Positions 59,001-64,000 of a stretch of DNA of 64,000 bases are shown here, piece after piece; the stretch's first letter is position 1; every line of letters starts with the position of its first letter. The notes under the pieces are model-generated. The model searched no databases and was not told the DNA's origin. It was given only the letters and a program-made list of their open reading frames with translations. Source of the DNA: Fasciolopsis buskii. Lineage: Eukaryota > Platyhelminthes > Trematoda > Plagiorchiida > Fasciolidae. Made by a program: the position numbers and the translations under genes. The stretch covers positions 62,001-126,000 of the forward strand of contig LUCM01005766.1 in assembly GCA_008360955.1 (NCBI GenBank), given 5' to 3'.

Positions 59001-61099
59001 AGACAATACGTCATTTTGATTTTCGTCTATAACCATAGGCTCTGCCTCATGGAAATCACAATTTATAAGCGACCACATAGTTTCAGTGCTTTCATTGTTC
59101 ATAGCAGTCACGTCTCCGTGAGCAAAACGATGAAAAGATTTTGGAAAGTGATTTTATGCAATCAGCTTTAGAGGATAAGGGTAGCCAAAGCGGAATTTTT
59201 CGACTTCAGACATGAGGCAAAGGAGCAGATGAACATAGTTAGTTTATATTACCACCACAATTTCGTAGCAGCTTGTCTAGTTCCTGAGATTAAAACAATC
59301 ATCTTCATCCACCCATAACCCCTCACAATGACTGCATGAAATATAGTTCCAATATCTTTAAACCCCTTTTCCATATACATGTTACGAAATCGGGTTAAAG
59401 ATGGAATGAGCGTTAACTCAGTACCGTGTATGGGATATCGAAATGGAGAGTGCCTGCAGTCTGAGGGATCTTAGACTACTGAATATGTGGCTGCGACGGA
59501 ACAATGGTCGGATGTTCCATATCTAACAATAAAACGTTGACCTCAAATTTGCAATGCCAGCATGTAAAAATGTGACACTGAGGGACTGTTCTGGAGAACA
59601 GTTGTTTCGGAAAACTGCTGCCTTGGAGCCAATGAATACCACCAGGATTTGTTGAAAAACAAAAGCACCCTTCTTCGTTTTAAGTAATCACAGTAGGAGA
59701 CGAAATGGCTATCATACTTGTTAGAGGCATAAACACCTAAGTTATGGCCACGTAAAACTGAAAGACCGAGTTTACCCTGGCCACAAAACGTGCTGGACAA
59801 AAGATACTGGAATCGGAAATTAAGAAGGAATCCTATTTTGCAGAGGAGTTGGTGTAACGCCCTGATGACCTGAATGTGAGTCGAAATTCCCGGTCAAGGA
59901 CAGAACAAAATCCACCTGGTCTTGTCTTGAAACTGATGCAATATTCTCTTCCGTAGCTGCAGCAGTGCTAACAGGCTCCTATGTTTGTGTTAAAACACAT
60001 CAATATCGATATACGCGTGGTGAATTCTCGGGTTGCGCTTCGGGAAAGTATCGACTGGCTAAGCTATTCTGGCACTTTAAATATTTTATCCCACAACCGA
60101 AAGTCGTTGTTCATGAAAGATTTGACATAACTCACAACGACCAATCGTATACTAGGTCGAAGACGTGAATGAGAAACTCTATTTAATATTTTCGGCACGA
60201 GACACCGATGAGTGGAGGGTATTACTCTTTGATGCTTCACAATATCAGTCACTGTTTATCTCCTCGAACGGTTGAAACAAAATTGGAACTTCAATAAATG
60301 GAAAAGATATCATGATGGGCACTCCTGATACAGTATGGACACGTTCGAGTTTCAGAATTGGTAAATTTACTGTTCGACGAAGAACCAACCGGTGTAACCT
60401 ACGTGAACTGACAAGTAATTTACATCATTACAGAAAATCGATTCCCAGTATACTCCTCAAAAATTTACCAAACGTGAAATGCCGTAACTGAGAATGGTCG
60501 GGCCGTTAGGATTCCAAGGTCGCATGAGTGTAGCCTAAGTCAGTGATATGCAGACACAAATTTGAATTCCTCTGCCTAGAGTCCGTATGATGCTCGTGGA
60601 GATGAGATTGACGGCCATTCTCAGAAATGCTCCGATGTGATTTAGCATCGGTAAGGTTAACTCCTTGCCGGATTGATTGCGATTGTTGGAAAACAACCTG
60701 GACCACTGGGTCCACAATATTTAAAAACTCCAGTGCTCGTAGGAATGGATCACTCGACAATCGTAATGCCTCACTGCGTTTCGCTGGAGATACCTACGCC
60801 AATTTACAGAAAGTCAGACATTATCAAAGCAGACAGTATCTAAAATGCTGGAATTTTTCTTTTTCACTACTGCCAAGCGTACGAGTAGGCCAGTTAAAAC
60901 GGGTTGAAAACGTTACCAAATAAGTGAAGCCCATGGTTTGTAACAAATATATCAAAACATTTTTACAAACCCAGCGAAAACAAGATTCTCATTTCGTGCT
61001 TCCTGTGTACAGAATTGACCATGAGGCTAGTGTGTGAACGGTATAGTCCAGGGTGAAAGACTAAAGAACATTGAGTTTTACTGTACAATATAAAGAAAG
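53034..61099. other. Long stretch without a supported gene
   Basis: No recognisable domain. Protein-like but unassigned frames include 55181-55378 (+, contains LFQTHLLNLKERFRKLDGIF), 56391-56639 (+, 82 codons) and 57323-57108 (minus, ATG, contains QEVQTPSASYAYSASRPKQI). A 45-base open segment before GTAAGT at 53573 has a poor acceptor. Otherwise AT-rich with homopolymer runs. Confidence 0.4.
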
Positions 61100-62383
61100 G
61101 ACCAACTTGGAATCACTGACTGAAAAGGTCCTCAAAATTAATCAACAACTTACTCCAAGGTGTCGGCCTTAATATGGAATCATAGAAAGATAGAGATTCG
61201 GCATTTCTGGACGTGTTGGCTAAAATGAACGACAACGACACTCTGGAGACAACAGTGTATCACAAGTAAACTCATACTTTTCAAACATTAAACCCTCATA
61301 GCAACCACTCAAACAATCACAAACGTTCATAAATCAGTGCCTTAGTCAAGAGAGCCTAAACCCTCTGAAGCCCTGAAGCACTAAGAAAGCAGGAAGAAAC
61401 CTGTTACTTCAAACAGTTCGAGAAGAAACGAAAATCTAGGGGAATTCGTAAGAACTACCGTGCACGCAAAGATCAAAGTGACGAACAGAAGGGAACAGTC
61501 AGACAGAAGCATCATTTGCCCACACATCAAAAACGTATCTGAATTAACCGCAAGACTACTCGAACCTCAAAGAATCGCAGTTGCTCATAGACCATCCCAA
61601 AATCTTAGAGGACTTATATCAAAAGCAAAAAGGCGACTGAAAACGGAGGAAAGAACAAATGTTGTTTGCAAAGTCAAGTGCATGGACTGCGACAAGTCTT
61701 GTAACGGTCAAACCGAGAGGAAAGTCACTACCACAATGTACGAGCACAAACTAACTACAAAAAGACACGACGCATTGTCTCTCCCACCCGTCCTTGAAGA
61801 CCAAGACGGACACACATTCAATGTGGATAAAGTTGATATCTCCAGTCAATCAACTACGAAGCAGGCGAAGAAGGTTGCTGAAGCCCGGTATTCTTCAAAT
61901 AATTCATTCAACAGAAACATTGAAGAGGCTAAAGTATACATTTCGGTTGATAGGCCGACAACTCGCCTAAGCGAGAGAACCAGAATTCAGACCTGAGTTA
62001 TTTATGCGGATCTGTCCACGGAATTGGGTCATACTCGAAATAGAAACAACGGCACACAACAAAACGGATCAAAATTCTCAATCCGAATGTCGATCTTATT
62101 TGTTCAAAGGTCAGACCAACAGGAACCAAGTGGGAAAAAAACGGATAGGTCATCGAAGAAGTCCAAGGTCAAAGACAATGGCAACCATAGAAATAGAGGA
62201 GAATCCCAGCAACTGCGACCTGCATTGAAAATGTCACCTCGACTGGTGATGAGACGTATGTGTTCTAAACGTCAAGCCCAGCCAGCAGAACCCTATGAAA
62301 ACCAACAACCTAAGCTGCAACCAACACAAATGTTCAAATCTTTTGAGATTAAATATGTCTTGATTCATTCGTTAGTGCAATAA
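61100..62383 (+). mobile_element. Penelope-like retroelement, 5'-truncated, with GIY-YIG endonuclease
   Basis: The first block (61102-61254) is the end of the reverse transcriptase: NLESLTEKVLKINQQL, then after a frameshift RDSAFLDVLAKMNDNDTLET and TVYHK, which matches the conserved L-A-F-L-D-V-L-V-x-R ... D-G-T-L-x-T-x-V-Y-R-K tail. A linker with stops follows, then the endonuclease frame 61460-61996. A basic Gln-rich tail (to about 62383, with RLVMRRMCSKRQAQ) may be the C-terminus or a linker. Penelope-like elements are retroelements distinct from LINEs and common in animals. The polymerase core upstream is absent, so the copy is 5'-truncated and inactive. Confidence 0.8.
61460..61996 (+). 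pseudogene. GIY-YIG endonuclease domain of the Penelope-like element
   Basis: At 178 codons this is the longest open frame in the window. It shows ICPHIKNVSELTARLL, IAVAHRPSQNLRGLISKAK, then VVCKVKCMDCDKSCNGQTER, MYEHKL, KRHDALS, GHTFNVDKVDI and AEARYSSNNSFNR. These are the C-C-H-H and GIY-YIG blocks of Penelope endonucleases in the right order. The tyrosines expected in V-x-Y-K and Y-x-G-Q-T are both Cys, and the Arg expected in T-R-I-H-E-H is replaced, while the late Glu (in A-E-A) remains. The start is not a true ATG; the frame is entered by a frameshift at about 61490. The nuclease is therefore probably inactive although the frame is open. Confidence 0.75.
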
Positions 62384-64000
62384 GGGCAGTATAGAAACCG
62401 TTTATGTTACAGATTATTGGAGTAAGAACGAGTAGAATTATCTGGAGAAATCACTTCGTTTCTTTCTTGTGTACACGTGATGCAAGTGAAAATGTCATGG
62501 TAAAGTGACCGGTTTCAGGTAGTAAAAATCTTTTCTTTTTGACAAGCAATTGCTTGTTTTGGGATTGTGCGATCACATGATGTCTGTGAAAGTCTCGTTC
62601 TATTGAAGATCTTATACACTTATGCGGATTTGACTACAGTCAATGAAAGCGTACGCAAAAGACGTTCGGCAAGATTTGTTAGGCAATTTTGTTCACTTCT
62701 GCAAAGAGCGGAAAACTCAATCAGACCAACGCACATCAGAGCTGATTGCAATTCCACAATATTTATTGTCAAATGAATATTTAACGAAGTTAATTTGGTA
62801 AGAGCTTCTTAGCAGCCGTAGAAGCATATGTATTTACTTATAGAAACTGGCGCATATTCGTTCTTATTGGAACAGCTTTCTTGAGTATAATTTCCGATCA
62901 ATCGAGCACAGCTGTTATTGGTATCCGAATGAGGCTGACCAACAGCAACAAGTTCAGGGTATTCAACAAAAAGTAAACTCTAATTAGTTGGCATGCCAGT
63001 ACGACGGAATCACTTCCTGTTGGATTCGTTGGTTGAAAGGAAGAGGAACGGAGGAAATCTTAACGTTGCATTTTGTAAACATCTGCTTTGCATGCTGAAT
63101 TTCGCCGGCTTTTGGCATTCACCTTCGATTTCTAAGTTCTTAGGTAAGTTCCCATTCTGCAAAGCATCCGGCTCCTCATGTTGCCTCAGAACAACGGATT
63201 TCACCGATTTGTTAAATGATCAGATAATTCCTTTATTGGTTGGCAATGAACATCATGATTTGGAAGAACTTAAAGAGATTCATTCTGCCAGCATGTAAAA
63301 AATTATTTTCGTACACATTTTGACCTACCCATTTCAGTCAATGCCTTTTGAGCTAAAAAGCTATTGAAATCCAGGGCTGGATGGTATCGTGTTGGAATAT
63401 TAGAGAGAGAGGCTAGAGTAATAGCCTTTCAAGACTGTTTCGAGTAATGGAAATTCGAGCAATAAGATGGAACTTCTCATTTCCTACTTTCGAGCACAAG
63501 TATGGTGGAAGCATCTCTCAAACAACTCAAAATTGTATGGCAGGTCAACGAACGAATAAACAATTCTTTCAGCATTTGTATAACAGTATATCCGCGGTGG
63601 TTGAGAACATCGTGTTCAGGATTATCAGGACTAGTTGGCCTATTATACTTGATATTTAATCTCCGTTAATAAAGCCTGTGACGATAGCTCTTAGGTTATT
63701 GTCATTAGTCCCACATGTGATGTTACCTTGGTCATAATTCTATCACTCGCATGATTACTGCCAGTGTCTGCTTGTCAAAATTATTCCTCAATACTAAATG
63801 CAAATTCGTTCTCGAATGTGACCGATTCCGGAGCCAAAACTGCGAAATTTATCCTGGGCACTGATGTCATCTTAAATGGAGCTAAAACACATTATCGAAG
63901 TAGCTTACCGGTAAAGTTGGCATAATTCTGTCCTGCCTAAAGGAACCCTACCACTCAGTTGAAAGTTTTAGTTTGCACATCAACCCGAAAATACTAAGTC
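62384..64000. other. No firm gene; one candidate exon inside
   Basis: Apart from the candidate at 62993, frames at 62567-62776 and 63447-63659 are short and without motif. Confidence 0.4.
62993..63143 (+). CDS. Candidate first coding exon, unknown protein
   Basis: A true ATG opens 50 codons plus one base to a strong donor TTAG|GTAAGTT. The peptide starts MPVRRNHFLLDSLVERKRNG, continues CKHLLCMLNFAGFW and has no signal peptide. The same frame read through as a single exon would end at 63298 (101 codons, ending with EEL-K-E-I-H). No domain is recognised and no second exon was found, so this remains a weak call. Confidence 0.3.

Noticed and set aside
59860..59905. Hammerhead ribozyme-like core (ctgatga ... 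cgaaa) upstream of the Penelope-like element
   Set aside because: The two conserved strings are 13 bases apart, but stem II positions do not pair (C opposite C at the base) and stem I cannot be formed. Penelope elements can carry hammerheads, so I checked, but the fold is not supported.
1..64000. CRISPR arrays, bacterial operons, Shine-Dalgarno sites, rRNA genes and viral gene clusters
   Set aside because: No regularly spaced repeats, no tightly packed ORFs and no rRNA-like sequence were seen. The splice sites and LINE/Penelope content indicate an animal genome.

Overview
This window looks like a gene-poor, AT-rich stretch of an animal genome, most likely a parasitic flatworm (inference). 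No long uninterrupted genes are present. Coding signal comes as short exons bounded by GT/AG splice sites and separated by long introns, mixed with decayed retrotransposons of several animal families: RTE-like and CR1-like LINEs, a Penelope-like element with a GIY-YIG endonuclease, a Tc1/mariner transposase relic and tRNA-like Pol III heads. I recalled the family comparisons from memory; no database was searched.

Layout. From 4.0 to 4.9 kb, minus strand: an exon resembling a Cys-loop ligand-gated channel, then a compact gene for a small secreted cysteine peptide with splice phases that match. From 7.4 to 8.3 kb: an unassigned TE-like tract. From 10.5 to 11.3 kb, minus: three exons resembling the middle of a trypsin-like S1 domain. 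About 100 bp away, at 11.4-14.4 kb (minus), lies a nearly full-length dead RTE-like LINE. At 15.54-15.61 kb: a tRNA-like (SINE) head. At 17.7-18.7 kb (+): a Tc1/mariner relic. At 20.3-20.9 kb (+): a candidate exon pair with a Cys/His cluster. At 22.3 kb (+): an exon resembling a glutamate-receptor ligand-binding segment. At 23.05 kb: a tRNA-Met-like sequence. From 26.1 to 31.1 kb (minus): three pieces of one CR1-like LINE family, two of them head to tail. From 35.9 to 37.4 kb (+): an exon, probably with a second one, of an ionotropic glutamate receptor. At 39.3-39.9 kb (+): a fourth CR1 5' fragment. From 41.5 to 44.3 kb: isolated candidate exons. From 52.0 to 53.0 kb (+): a PAN/Apple-domain gene in three phase-compatible exons. 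From 61.1 to 62.4 kb (+): the 3' half of a Penelope-like element.

The putative host products (two neurotransmitter-gated channel families, a secreted peptide, a protease domain, a PAN protein) point to ordinary animal membrane and extracellular functions. There is no sign of an operon or shared pathway. I see no CRISPR array, bacterial-type operon, rRNA gene or clear functional tRNA gene, and nothing that I can defend as a wholly new system. The best leads are the secreted peptide gene, the PAN gene, the glutamate-receptor exons and the open GIY-YIG frame.
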